Numbered from the stretch's first letter, positions 23,060 to 31,739 are shown. The stretch: 33,401 nucleotides of DNA from an uncultured Collinsella sp. (GCA_900752015.1 CAADTZ010000001.1:1-33401); one strand, 5' to 3'. Numbers and translations are program-made. Notes: generated from the letters alone by a model not told the origin.

Positions 23060-23230
23060 GGAAACCGTATCCCACTTTTCGGGCCCAGAATGGGATGCCG
23101 TTTCCCGCTGGACCCCCTCCGGGAAACGGCATCCCATTTCAAGGGAGTAAACCGGGATGTAGTTTCCCCTAACGGCACCTTTGGGAAGCCGCATCCCACT
23201 CTAGACGCACAAAACGGGATGAGCTTTCCC
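23060..23230. repeat. Six-unit alternating palindromic array, about 31-bp period
   Basis: A 15-16 base unit, consensus GGGATGCCGTTTCCC, occurs six times in strictly alternating orientation: 23060-23074 (-), 23091-23106 (+), 23121-23136 (-), 23153-23168 (+), 23183-23198 (-), 23215-23230 (+). Starts are 30-32 bases apart. Units 2 and 3 form a perfect 16-bp hairpin. The arrangement resembles bacterial interspersed mosaic elements built from REP units. It fills most of the 441-base gap before the diguanylate cyclase gene. Confidence 0.85.
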
Positions 23231-23326
23231 ATGGTGATCCAAGACCAGAAGCATGTCCGATAGCGCAGCCAGGTCAAGAACAACAGGGCAAGCGTCACGC
23301 CAATTTGGACGAGCGTCTGCTGCAGT

Positions 23327-23354
23327 TTGAGGCTGCTGGCCCATATGGTAGAGT
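23327..23354 (+). promoter_or_regulatory. Candidate promoter of diguanylate cyclase gene
   Basis: TTGAGG and TAGAGT are separated by 16 bases, about 65 bases upstream of the GTG start. The match to the sigma-70 consensus is moderate. Confidence 0.4.
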
Positions 23355-23420
23355 TAACCACCCATGAATTTCAGCACACTGCGTGCTACCTGCTCTTTTG
23401 TCATTTAGGGGAGTGAACTT

Positions 23421-24512
23421 GTGAATACCTCTGTCGCCAAGAAGGCCAGCCAGGCGGTGCGCCTGCTCATGATGGCGCTCACGGCAGTTCTCATCTTCTT
23501 CTTCATCAATGTTATGCTGCTCGTCTCCGATATCCAGGGCACGGCGCGCGTGGTCAATTACGCCGGTCTGGTGCGCGGCACCACGCAGCGAATCGTTAAG
23601 CTCGAGGATGCGGGCCAGCCTCAAGATGACCTGCTCAAAGCCGTGGATTCATACATCAACGGTTTGCGTTACGGAAGTGACGACCTCAACCTCGTCCGTC
23701 TCGACGACGATGAGTATCAGGCAAAAATGACCGAGCTTGCAAATTATTTTGATGAGCTTTGCGCCGAGATCATCCGCGTGCGCGAAGTCGGCTATGAGAA
23801 CACCGACATCATCCCTATGAGCGAGGAGTTCTTTGGCATTTGCGACGATGCTACGCGACTCGCAGAGGACTACTCTCAGGAGAAGGCGTCGGCGCTCAAC
23901 TATCTCGAGGGCTTGGTGATCATCGACATCATGGGCTTGGTGGCGACCTTTGCGGTCGAACTTGTTCGCGCGGTGCGAACTGCCGCGCTCAATCGCGAAC
24001 TGCAGAGCAAAGTCTATCTCGACGAAGCCACGGGACTGCCCAACAAGAACAAGTGCGAGGAGGTCTTGGGGCAGGAGCAGCCTGTCTCCGCGGAGGCGCC
24101 CGTTGCGATGTGCGTCTTCGACCTTAACAATCTGCATACGGTCAATAACAACTTCGGCCACGAGAAAGGCGACGAATACATCCGTTCTTTTGCCCAGCAG
24201 CTGGGGCGTGTGGCGTCCGAGACGTGCTTTGTGGGTCGCGACGGCGGCGATGAGTTTATCGCGGTGCTGCGGGATACCGATCGAGCTGCCGTGGAGTCCT
24301 GTCTCGCTCGGGTTCGTGCGAACGTGAACGAGTATTCCGAGGCTCACCCCGACATGCCCATCAGCTATGCGGTGGGCTATGCGCTTTCCAGTGATTTTGA
24401 CGAGCCGCCTACCATGCGCGAACTCTTTTCCCAGGCCGACAAAAACATGTACATCGACAAGAACCGCGTAAAGGCAGCCGAGGCAGCCGGGCTGCCACGC
24501 GAGGAACGCTAA
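23421..24512 (+). CDS. Membrane-bound diguanylate cyclase (GGDEF)
   Basis: Makes cyclic di-GMP from two GTP. 363 residues. A first membrane segment (about 14-36) and a second (about 163-185) flank an extracellular, mostly helical sensor region of about 125 residues. The cytoplasmic GGDEF domain starts near 198 (VYLDEATGLPNKN) with Asp234 in FDLNNL and the intact motif GGDEF at 275-279. The position of the RxxD inhibitory site upstream of GGDEF reads SETC here, so product feedback at that site is probably missing. No EAL domain is attached. The GTG start follows GGGGAGTG. The gene is monocistronic, convergent with lysR. It likely links an outside signal to surface or adhesion behaviour. Confidence 0.92.
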   Translation: MNTSVAKKASQAVRLLMMALTAVLIFFFINVMLLVSDIQGTARVVNYAGLVRGTTQRIVKLEDAGQPQDDLLKAVDSYINGLRYGSDDLNLVRLDDDEYQAKMTELANYFDELCAEIIRVREVGYENTDIIPMSEEFFGICDDATRLAEDYSQEKASALNYLEGLVIIDIMGLVATFAVELVRAVRTAALNRELQSKVYLDEATGLPNKNKCEEVLGQEQPVSAEAPVAMCVFDLNNLHTVNNNFGHEKGDEYIRSFAQQLGRVASETCFVGRDGGDEFIAVLRDTDRAAVESCLARVRANVNEYSEAHPDMPISYAVGYALSSDFDEPPTMRELFSQADKNMYIDKNRVKAAEAAGLPREER

Positions 24513-24555
24513 ACCCGTAGCAAAGGGTAGCTAATTTGGGACGGGGCTCTTTTGG

Positions 24556-25434
24556 CTACTTGAGAAGCTGGGCCATGGCGTTGACGAATTTTTGGACTTG
24601 GAGGGTTGGCTCGAGCGGATAGTGCAAAAAGACCGGCACCTCTCGCCCGCACAGGAACGGCACGCCCACAAAGGCCGGGTGCACCCCTGACCATGCGCCA
24701 CAGGTGAGTACCGCATCGCCCTTTTCCTCAGCTTCGTTAAAGAGCGCAAAGTCAAAGCTATCCACATCGATCACGTCCACGCCGCCGTCGGCCAAAAGGT
24801 CGATGCGTAGGCTGTCCATGGCGTCGTTGCCGTGGCGCAGTACGCGCAGACGCATACCCTCCAAGTCGGCGACCGTAATGCGATTCTTGCGCGCCAGCGG
24901 GCTCGTGCGCGGCAGGTCGATATAAAACGGCACGTTAACGATGCGGAGCTTTTGGCAGGCGTCACCCCAGCGCGGGGTCGAAAAACTCGACTGCACCACA
25001 TCGACCTCGCGGCCCAAGCTGCGCATGACGGATTCGCGCTCGTCATAGAGGTCGCTCACCGGCACGATCTCAAATCGCAACGACGGTTCCAGATCGTGGA
25101 TGCCCGTCCACATCGACAGCGTCTGGCGTCCTGGGCACATCATCGATACGCCCAGGCGCACGGCACCGCCATCGCCCGCCGCGCGTCGGGCACGGCGCAG
25201 CGCGTCCTCGGACTGCCGCATGATCGAGCGCGCGTCGTCCACCAGCAGTGCGCCGGCCGGCGTCACCTTGACGCCCGAGTGCGAGCGCTCGAACAACGTG
25301 ATGCCGAACTCGGCCTCGAAGCCCGACACCTGCTTGACGAGGGCCGGGGTCGACACGCGCAATCTTGCCGCCGCACGCGAGAAGCTCCCCAGCTCCGCGG
25401 CGGCCGATATGGCCTCAAGTCGTCGATCGTACAC
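24556..25434 (-). CDS. LysR family transcriptional regulator
   Basis: 292 residues. The N-terminal winged HTH is clear: RLEAISAAAELGSFSRAAAR, then STPALVKQVSGFEAEFGITL and FERSHSGVKVTPAG. The remainder is the two-lobed effector-binding domain. The GTG at 25434 is chosen because GGGAG lies seven bases upstream; an ATG 11 codons earlier has no ribosome site. It is transcribed divergently from the SDR-MFS-oxidoreductase operon, which it most likely activates in response to that pathway's substrate or intermediate. Confidence 0.92.
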   Translation of the reverse strand: MYDRRLEAISAAAELGSFSRAAARLRVSTPALVKQVSGFEAEFGITLFERSHSGVKVTPAGALLVDDARSIMRQSEDALRRARRAAGDGGAVRLGVSMMCPGRQTLSMWTGIHDLEPSLRFEIVPVSDLYDERESVMRSLGREVDVVQSSFSTPRWGDACQKLRIVNVPFYIDLPRTSPLARKNRITVADLEGMRLRVLRHGNDAMDSLRIDLLADGGVDVIDVDSFDFALFNEAEEKGDAVLTCGAWSGVHPAFVGVPFLCGREVPVFLHYPLEPTLQVQKFVNAMAQLLK

Positions 25435-25478
25435 GTCAATCTCCCGTTTTCGCGCCCGTGGCCACATGGTGCCACAGG

Positions 25479-25641
25479 GGGTTGTTTTCGCAGGTCACGC
25501 GCTCAGTTGAGCATAAACTGCATCGCACAGTGTAAACCTACGGTTAACGCCATTCTAACAAATATGCAATTCATCTGCGTAAATGCAAAGCATACGATAA
25601 CCTGCGAAAACCACGTGGGTCGATTAATGGGAACGACCCAC
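25479..25641. promoter_or_regulatory. Divergent lysR / SDR control region
   Basis: An 11-base sequence TTTTCGCAGGT near 25485 recurs inverted (ACCTGCGAAAA) near 25600, one copy close to each promoter. A stronger inverted repeat, GTGGGTCG (25615-25622) / CGACCCAC (25634-25641), lies just before the SDR ribosome site. These are good candidates for LysR recognition and activation sites. The region is AT-rich. Confidence 0.55.
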
Positions 25642-25667
25642 AGGGAGGCACAAGAAGGGAAGTTCCT

Positions 25668-26549
25668 ATGAGCAACTGGCTTAAGCTCGAGGGCGATGTC
25701 TGCGCCGTGACCGGCGCACTCGGCGGTATGGGCGTCGAGATTTGCCGCGAGTTCGCCCGCAACGGCGCCAACGTCGTCCTGCTCGACCTGGACGAGGAAA
25801 AGGTCAAGGCCGCAGCCGCTGACCTCGCCGCCGAGTTTGGCATCCACGCCGAGGGCTACAAGATGAACGCCACCGACGAGGCCGAGGTTCAGGCCGCCGT
25901 CGATGCCACCATCGCCGACTTCGGCCGTGTCGACGTCCTCGTCAACACCGCCGGTATCCTGCGCTTCGCCGCCATGGAGGACCTGCCGCTCTCCGACTGG
26001 AACGAGGTCATCAACGTCAACCTCACCGGCTACTTCATCACCTCGCAGCGCTTTGGTCGCGAAATGATCAAGGCCGGCCAGGGTCGCCTGGTGCACATCT
26101 CGACCGTCGCCAGCCACTCCCCCGAGACCTTCTCGGGCGTGTACAGCTCCACCAAGGCAGGCGTCAACATGATGTCCAAGATGCTGGCTGCCGAGTGGGG
26201 CCCCTACGGCGTGCGCTCCAACTGCGTCGAGCCCTGCTTCGTTAAGACCCCCATGTCGGCCAACTTCTACGCCGATCCCGAGGTCGAAAAGAGCCGCAGC
26301 CGTCTGATCGCCACGCGCCGCATCGGCGAGGTCAGCGATATCGCCAACGCCGTCATGTTCCTGGCGTCCACGCGCTCGGACTTTACCACCGGCGACGCCA
26401 TCAAGGTCGACGGCGGCTTCTCCAACATGATGGGCGACCTCACCGCCAAGCCCGGCGGCCGTCGCGCCTATGCCGACAACTACCTTAAGAACAAGGGTGT
26501 CGAGCTCTGGTCCGATGAGTCCGGCGTCGCAAAGCCGACTGACCAGTAA
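25668..26549 (+). CDS. Short-chain dehydrogenase/reductase
   Basis: NAD(P)-dependent oxidoreductase of the classical SDR family, 293 residues, cytoplasmic. Cofactor motif TGALGGMG is at 15-22, with acidic Asp40 and Asp42 at the end of the second strand (VVLLDLD) favouring NAD(H). NTAG is at 93-96, and the catalytic set is Ser145, Tyr159 and Lys163 (YSSTK). The C-terminal 35 residues extend past the usual end of about 255 residues and may contact the substrate or another subunit. First gene of the LysR-controlled operon. It probably oxidises a hydroxyl of a sugar, polyol or hydroxy acid; the substrate is unknown. Confidence 0.92.
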   Translation: MSNWLKLEGDVCAVTGALGGMGVEICREFARNGANVVLLDLDEEKVKAAAADLAAEFGIHAEGYKMNATDEAEVQAAVDATIADFGRVDVLVNTAGILRFAAMEDLPLSDWNEVINVNLTGYFITSQRFGREMIKAGQGRLVHISTVASHSPETFSGVYSSTKAGVNMMSKMLAAEWGPYGVRSNCVEPCFVKTPMSANFYADPEVEKSRSRLIATRRIGEVSDIANAVMFLASTRSDFTTGDAIKVDGGFSNMMGDLTAKPGGRRAYADNYLKNKGVELWSDESGVAKPTDQ

Positions 26550-26614
26550 ACCAACCTGGCAGGGAGGCCCGCAGACACGCCCGCTCCTCCCCCGTATCGA
26601 TTAGAAAGAGTCCA

Positions 26615-27871
26615 ATGGCTTCCACCAACTCCAACAAGGGTCGCGCCGTCGTGCTTTCCGCCGCGTGCGTCACCATGTTCTTCATTAGCTCCATCGCGCT
26701 GTATTCCGTCGTGAGCAAGAATCTGCTCGCCGTCTACCCCGAGTGGTCGGGTGCCCTTACCTGGGCCTTCCCCGTCTTTCAGACCATCATGGCCGTAACG
26801 GGCATCTTCGCCGGCCGCATCTCCGATAAGATCGGCCCGCGCAACGTCGTGATCGCCGCCGCCGTGTGCTACGGCGTGGGCTGGTTCATGTCCGGCACCG
26901 TCACCGAGCCGTGGCAGTTCTACCTGTGGTTCTCACTCGTCGCCGCCGTCGGCAACGGTCTGGGCTATAACCCGGCGCTCACCACCGGCCAAAAATGGTT
27001 CATCGACAAGAAGGGTCTCGCCTCCGGCATCACCCTGGCCGCTTCGACCGCCGGCCCCGCCGTGCTGTCCCCGGTGCTCGCCTCGCTGCTCATCCCGAGC
27101 CTGGGCATCTTTGGCGCCCTTAAGGCGCTCGGCGTCATCTTCTTTGTGATGATCGCCGCCTCCGCCCTGTTCCTGAAGGCCCCCGAGGCCGGTTGGCTGC
27201 CCGAGGGCTTCGAGGCCCCCAAGGGCGGCGCGCACGCTGGCACCTTCGGCGACCTCACCCCGGGCGAGATGGTCAAGACCCCGCGCTTCTGGGTCCTCAT
27301 CGTCACCTTCGCCTTCGCCGCCACCGCGGGCACCCTGCTCGTGGGCAAGGTTGCCTCCATCGCCGCCGTCCAGCTCTTCGCCGACCCCACGAGCGCCGCG
27401 GCCGTCGCCCTCGGCGGCGTGGTGGTCTCCGTCAACACCTGCGCCAACCTGGTTGGCCGTCTGTCCTTTGGCCAGATCATCGACAAACTCGGCGCCTATA
27501 AGTCGCTGCTCATCAGCCTTGTCGTCACCATCGTCGCACTCGTCATCATGTCGATGAGCTTTACGCAGGGCATGTTCTTTGTGGCGCTCGCCCTGCTCGG
27601 CTTTAGCTTTGGCGCCCTGCTCGTCATCTACCCGCCGCTCACCGGTGGCGCCTTTGGCACCAGCAACATCGGCGTCAACTACGGCATCATGTTTTTGGGT
27701 TATGCCGCTTCCACCTGGATCAGCCAGCCCATCACCGCCGTGCTGTATCACGCCGAGGCCGGCAGCGCCGCCTACCAGCAGTCCTTCTACGGCGCCATTG
27801 TGATCGCCGCCATCGCCGTCGTGCTCACCGTCTACATGATGGTCTCCGACAGCAAGAAGAAGTCCGCCTAG
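26615..27871 (+). CDS. MFS transporter, oxalate/formate antiporter-like (OFA)
   Basis: Membrane carrier with 12 hydrophobic segments, 418 residues. Helix 2 and loop 2-3 read FAGRISDKIGPRNVV, the MFS motif A. Helix 4 region has GNGLGYNPALTTGQKWFIDKKGLASG, typical of the OFA and monocarboxylate group, which carry small organic anions. It is the second gene of the operon, 65 bases after the SDR, with GAAAGAG before the ATG. It probably imports the compound that the two oxidoreductases process, most likely an anionic organic acid. Confidence 0.88.
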   Translation: MASTNSNKGRAVVLSAACVTMFFISSIALYSVVSKNLLAVYPEWSGALTWAFPVFQTIMAVTGIFAGRISDKIGPRNVVIAAAVCYGVGWFMSGTVTEPWQFYLWFSLVAAVGNGLGYNPALTTGQKWFIDKKGLASGITLAASTAGPAVLSPVLASLLIPSLGIFGALKALGVIFFVMIAASALFLKAPEAGWLPEGFEAPKGGAHAGTFGDLTPGEMVKTPRFWVLIVTFAFAATAGTLLVGKVASIAAVQLFADPTSAAAVALGGVVVSVNTCANLVGRLSFGQIIDKLGAYKSLLISLVVTIVALVIMSMSFTQGMFFVALALLGFSFGALLVIYPPLTGGAFGTSNIGVNYGIMFLGYAASTWISQPITAVLYHAEAGSAAYQQSFYGAIVIAAIAVVLTVYMMVSDSKKKSA

Positions 27872-27880
27872 TTTTACCGC

Positions 27881-27909
27881 TGCGACAAGGGGACAGCCCC
27901 TTTGTCGCA
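27881..27909. repeat. GACAAAG-type palindrome, copy 2
   Basis: TGCGACAAGGGG pairs with CCCCTTTGTCGCA apart from one unpaired T, with the loop ACAG. It shares the GACAA-GGGACAG-CCCTTTGTC core of the hairpin at 8118-8152. It lies between the MFS and Gfo/Idh genes and may partly terminate or stabilise the operon mRNA. Confidence 0.7.
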
Positions 27910-27940
27910 TTCCACCGGTCACCAGTATTAAGGAGTCGAA

Positions 27941-28981
27941 ATGTCTGAGCTCAACCCCGTCCGCATTGCCGTTATCGGCGCCGGCGCCATGGGCCGCAAC
28001 CACATCCGCTTTGTCACCGAGGAGCCCGAGGCCGAGCTCGTCGCCATCGCCGACGCCTTTGAGGGCGCCCGCGCCACGGCAGAGGCCGCCGGCGTACCGT
28101 TTTACACCGATCCCGCCCAGATGATGGACGAGGTCAAACCCGAGGCCGTCATTATCGCCACCCCCAACGACCTGCACCTGGGCGTTGCCCGCGAGGCTGT
28201 GAAGCGCAATATCGTGCCGTTGGTCGAAAAGCCGATCTCCAACGACCTGGAAGATGCCCAGGCCTTCGCCGCCGAGGCCGAGACCGCCGGCGTGCCCGTA
28301 CTCGTGGGTCAGCACCGTCGCCACAACCCCTTCGTCAACAAGGCCAAGGAGATCATCGAGTCCGGCGAGCTGGGCAAGCTCACCGTGTCGAGCTTCCACT
28401 ACATGATCTATAAGAATGACGAGTACTTTGATGTCGAGTGGCGTCGCAAGAAGGGTGCCGGCCCGATCCTGGTCAACCTGGTGCACGACGTCGACCTGCT
28501 CCGCTACCTGCTGGGCGAGCCCGTTGCCGTCCAGGGTATGCAGTCCAGCGCCGCCCGCGGTTTTGAGACCGAGGACTCCGCCGTGGTCAACGTCCGTTTT
28601 GCCGATGGCGCGCTTGCGAGCATGACCATCTCCGACGCCACCGCCAGCCCCTGGAACTGGGAGGCCACCGCTCGCGAGGATCCGCAGTACCGCCCCTTCG
28701 ACGCCGACGCCTACTTTATCGGCGGCACTAAGGGTGCCCTGTCGCTGCCCCGCCTGCACCAGTTCTCCTACGACGGCGCCTCCAACTGGCACAAGCCGCT
28801 GCAGATGGAGATTCCGGCCGTCGACCCGGCACTGCCGCACAAGATGCAGCTCAAGCACTTTGTGAAGGTTGTCCGCCGCGAGGTCGAGCCCGTCGTAACC
28901 CCCGCCGATAACGTCAAGACGCTCACGCTTCTCAACGCTATCAAGGAGGCCGCCGAGACCGGCCAGCTCGTCGAGCTGTAA
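27941..28981 (+). CDS. Gfo/Idh/MocA family oxidoreductase
   Basis: NAD(P)-dependent dehydrogenase of the glucose-fructose oxidoreductase / inositol dehydrogenase group, 346 residues. The Rossmann motif GAGAMG is at 13-18, the conserved EKP at 96-98, and the active-site motif GPILVNLVHDVDLL with His182 and Asp183. TAAGGAG lies just upstream of the ATG. Third gene of the operon. Together with the SDR it suggests a two-step oxidation or epimerisation of a cyclic polyol, sugar or hydroxy acid taken up by the MFS carrier. Confidence 0.92.
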   Translation: MSELNPVRIAVIGAGAMGRNHIRFVTEEPEAELVAIADAFEGARATAEAAGVPFYTDPAQMMDEVKPEAVIIATPNDLHLGVAREAVKRNIVPLVEKPISNDLEDAQAFAAEAETAGVPVLVGQHRRHNPFVNKAKEIIESGELGKLTVSSFHYMIYKNDEYFDVEWRRKKGAGPILVNLVHDVDLLRYLLGEPVAVQGMQSSAARGFETEDSAVVNVRFADGALASMTISDATASPWNWEATAREDPQYRPFDADAYFIGGTKGALSLPRLHQFSYDGASNWHKPLQMEIPAVDPALPHKMQLKHFVKVVRREVEPVVTPADNVKTLTLLNAIKEAAETGQLVEL

Positions 28982-29051
28982 TGCCTTAGGGCAGACCGCG
29001 GCAAACTCCCCGCCGAGCGCCTCAATCCGCCACCAACAAACCCCTCTTCTT

Positions 29052-29087
29052 TGCCCCGCGAGCAGCCTCCTGCCCGCGGGGCATTTT
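29052..29087 (+). terminator. Terminator of SDR-MFS-Gfo operon
   Basis: TGCCCCGCG and CGCGGGGCA form a perfect 9-bp stem with a 14-base loop, followed by TTTT. It lies 70 bases after the last stop codon of the operon. Confidence 0.88.
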
Positions 29088-29161
29088 GCTACCTTGCCGA
29101 CGATTTTCTGGGGCGGGGGCAATTTTGCACCTCGGCTTGATTCGTTCGCCACGAAATGCGT

Positions 29162-29293
29162 CTATCTACTACGTTTAACCGATCGCCCTCAACCATACCG
29201 AATTTCGCGAAATAAAAACCGCAGGTAAACAGCTTGCCGATTTTCGGAAAACCCAGGTATGGTCAGCCCCTGCAGGTAAAACGTAGTAGATAG
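29162..29293. repeat. Inverted-repeat element E2 (shares core with 18389-18524)
   Basis: Perfect 15-bp outer arms CTATCTACTACGTTT and complement (29279-29293) enclose an inner inverted repeat ACCATACC (29192-29199) / GGTATGGT (29256-29263). The centre holds AAAACCGCAGGTA. The interior matches element E1 on its minus strand in order, although the outer arms differ. It lies upstream of tex in a 408-base gene-free stretch. Confidence 0.78.
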
Positions 29294-29389
29294 GCCGTTT
29301 TCATGGCGCGGCCCCAAAACAGCCTTTTGGGACGGGTGGTATCCTTGGTAGCCCTGTGCTGCAAACGCACCTTAAACGCAAGGAGTCCC

Positions 29390-31537
29390 ATGGATCTTAT
29401 CGCCCAGCTCGCCCGCGAGCTCAACCTTAAGGCCGCCAACATCGAGGCAGCCGTCAAGCTCATCGACGAGGGCAACACCATCCCCTTTATCTCGCGCTAC
29501 CGCAAGGAAGCCACGGGCGGCATGGACGACGTCGCCCTGCGTGCGCTCGACGAGCGCCTGTCCTACCTGCGCAATCTTGAGCAGCGCAAAGAGGACGTCA
29601 TTCTGCTCATCGACGCCCAGGGCAAGCTCACGCCCGAGCTCGAGCAGCAGATTCGCGAGGCCACGCAGCTCCAGCGTGTCGAGGACCTCTACAGGCCCTA
29701 CCGCAAAAAGCGCATGACCCGCGCGCAGAAGGCCCGCGAGGCAGGCCTGGAGCCGCTTGCCAACATGATCATCACGCAGGCATCTGCCAAGGGCAGCGCG
29801 CTCGACACCGCCGCGGCCTACGTCAACGAGGAAGCCGGCTTCGACACGCCCGAGAAGGCGCTCGCCGGCGCGGCGGACATCGTGGCCGAGACGGTGGCCG
29901 AAGACCCCGAGAACGTCGCCGACCTGCGCGCCTTTACGCAAAACACCGCCGACATCATCGTCGAGGCCACCGACCCCGCCGAGAAGACCCCCTACGAGCC
30001 GTACTACAGCTATGATGAGCCGCTGCGTCGTATACCCAACCACCGCGTGCTGGCTATCGACCGCGGTGAGCGCGAGGGCAAGCTCCGTGTGCGCGTGAAC
30101 GTCGACGGCGCCGCCGCCACGGCGCGCCTCGGCAGCCGCTGGCCCCGTCGCCAAGGCGTCTTCGCTCCCGTCTTTGACGCCGCCATCGCCGACGGTTACA
30201 AGCGCCTCATGGCCCCCTCGCTGGAGCGCGAGGCCCGCGCCAAACTCACCGTTCGCGCCCAGACCGAGGCCATCAACGTCTTTGCCAAGAATCTCGAGGG
30301 CCTGCTCTCAGCGCGCCCCGTGCGCGGCGCCCGCGTGCTCGCGCTCGATCCGGGCTACCGCACCGGCTGCAAAGTCGCCGTCATGGACGAGACCGGCAAG
30401 CTGCTCGACCACGGCGTGGTCTACCCCACCAAGCCGCGCCACGACGTCGCCGGCACCAAGCGCGAGCTCGCTCGCCTCGTCAAGAAGGACGGCGTCAACA
30501 CCATCGTCATCGGCAACGGCACCGCCAGCCGCGAGACCGAGGAAGTCGTCTCGGAGTTCATCGCCGAGCAGGCTCCTGGGCTGCGATACACCATCGTTAA
30601 CGAGGCCGGCGCATCGGTGTACTCCGCCTCCGAGCTCGCCAGCCAGGAATATCCCGACCTGGACGTCACCGTGCGCGGCGCCATGAGCTTGGGCCGCCGC
30701 CTGCAGGACCCGCTGGCAGAGCTCGTCAAGATTCCGCCCCAGTCCATCGGCGTGGGCCAGTACCAGCACGACCTTGACCAGGCCGAGCTCTCACGCACCC
30801 TGGGCCACGTGGTGGAGGACGTCGTCAACCGCGTGGGCGTCGACGTAAACACCGCGAGCGCGAGCCTGCTGGGCTACGTATCGGGCATCACGCCGAGCGT
30901 GGCCAAGAACATCGTGACCTACCGCGAGGAAAACGGCGCCTTCACCGATCGCCGCCAGCTCAAGAAGGTCCCCAAACTGGGACCCAAGGCATATCTCAAC
31001 GCCGCGGGCTTCCTGCGCATCAGCGGCGGCAAGAACCCGCTCGACGCGACAAGCGTCCACCCCGAAAGCTACGAGGTGACCACATCCGTCCTGGAGCGCG
31101 CAGGCGTTAAAGCCAGCGAGCTCAGCCGCGGCGGCGTGCCCGACATCGAGCGCCGTCTGGGCAGCATCTCGACGCTGGCTAGCGATCTGAACTGCGGCAC
31201 CCTGACGCTCATCGACATCGTCAACGAGCTCAAGAAGCCCGGTCGCGACCCGCGCGACGACGCACCCGAGGTGGTCTTTAGCCGCTCGGCACTTTCTATC
31301 GACGACCTGGAGCCCGGTATGGAACTCAAGGGCACGGTGCGCAACGTCGTCGACTTTGGCGCCTTCGTCGACGTGGGCGTGCACCAGGACGGCCTCGTGC
31401 ACATCTCCAAACTGGCCAACCGCTTTGTCAAGCACCCCAGCGACGTGGTGCGCGTCGGTGACACGGTCAAGGTGTGGGTGGAAAAGGTCGACCGCGACCG
31501 CAAAAAGATCTCCCTCACCATGGTGCAGGGGAAGTAA
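29390..31537 (+). CDS. tex: Tex family RNA-binding transcription accessory protein
   Basis: Conserved nucleic-acid-binding protein linked to transcription, 715 residues from the ATG at 29390 (AAGGAG seven bases upstream). Domain order is that of Tex: helical N-terminal region (IPFISRYRKEATGGMDD near 25-45), YqgF RNase H-like domain at about 315-450 (RVLALDPGYRTGCKVAVMD), helix-hairpin-helix region at about 475-560 (VDVNTASASLLGYVSGI, FTDRRQLKKVPKLGPKAY) and a C-terminal S1 domain from about 643 (GTVRNVVDFGAFVDVGVHQD). The in-frame ATG 29 codons upstream lacks a site. Single gene, no obvious operon partner. Confidence 0.96.
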   Translation: MDLIAQLARELNLKAANIEAAVKLIDEGNTIPFISRYRKEATGGMDDVALRALDERLSYLRNLEQRKEDVILLIDAQGKLTPELEQQIREATQLQRVEDLYRPYRKKRMTRAQKAREAGLEPLANMIITQASAKGSALDTAAAYVNEEAGFDTPEKALAGAADIVAETVAEDPENVADLRAFTQNTADIIVEATDPAEKTPYEPYYSYDEPLRRIPNHRVLAIDRGEREGKLRVRVNVDGAAATARLGSRWPRRQGVFAPVFDAAIADGYKRLMAPSLEREARAKLTVRAQTEAINVFAKNLEGLLSARPVRGARVLALDPGYRTGCKVAVMDETGKLLDHGVVYPTKPRHDVAGTKRELARLVKKDGVNTIVIGNGTASRETEEVVSEFIAEQAPGLRYTIVNEAGASVYSASELASQEYPDLDVTVRGAMSLGRRLQDPLAELVKIPPQSIGVGQYQHDLDQAELSRTLGHVVEDVVNRVGVDVNTASASLLGYVSGITPSVAKNIVTYREENGAFTDRRQLKKVPKLGPKAYLNAAGFLRISGGKNPLDATSVHPESYEVTTSVLERAGVKASELSRGGVPDIERRLGSISTLASDLNCGTLTLIDIVNELKKPGRDPRDDAPEVVFSRSALSIDDLEPGMELKGTVRNVVDFGAFVDVGVHQDGLVHISKLANRFVKHPSDVVRVGDTVKVWVEKVDRDRKKISLTMVQGK

Positions 31538-31569
31538 ACCGCCAAAGCAAGGGTCCCCCCTCTCGCGAC

Positions 31570-31739
31570 GTGCAAAATCGCGAGTATTCTGCAAATTCCG
31601 CCGTTCCGGATGCCCCCTCAGAGACGAAAAAGCAAAAACAGCCCCCGTTTTGGCGTTTTTAGAGCCAAAACGGGGGCTATTCCGTGCTTCAGCTAGCTGG
31701 TAAAAGCCTTTACCTTGCTGAATACTCTCGATTTTGCAC
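31570..31739. repeat. Nested palindrome after tex
   Basis: Outer arms GTGCAAAATCGCGAGTATTC (31570-31589) and its complement with one mismatch (31720-31739) enclose an inner perfect 15-bp hairpin, AGCCCCCGTTTTGGC (31640-31654) / GCCAAAACGGGGGCT (31664-31678). On the minus strand the inner hairpin is followed by GTTTTTGCTTTTT, so it can terminate the convergent transaldolase-gene transcript. The architecture resembles the elements at 18389 and 29162 but the sequence does not. Confidence 0.75.

Noticed and set aside
23060..23230. CRISPR array
   Set aside because: Units alternate in orientation, vary in sequence and have spacers of only about 15 bases; no cas gene is near.
26933..29152. 739-codon open frame on the minus strand
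   Set aside because: Antisense to the MFS and Gfo/Idh genes; the product is low in complexity (Gly/Asp/His repeats) and has no domain.
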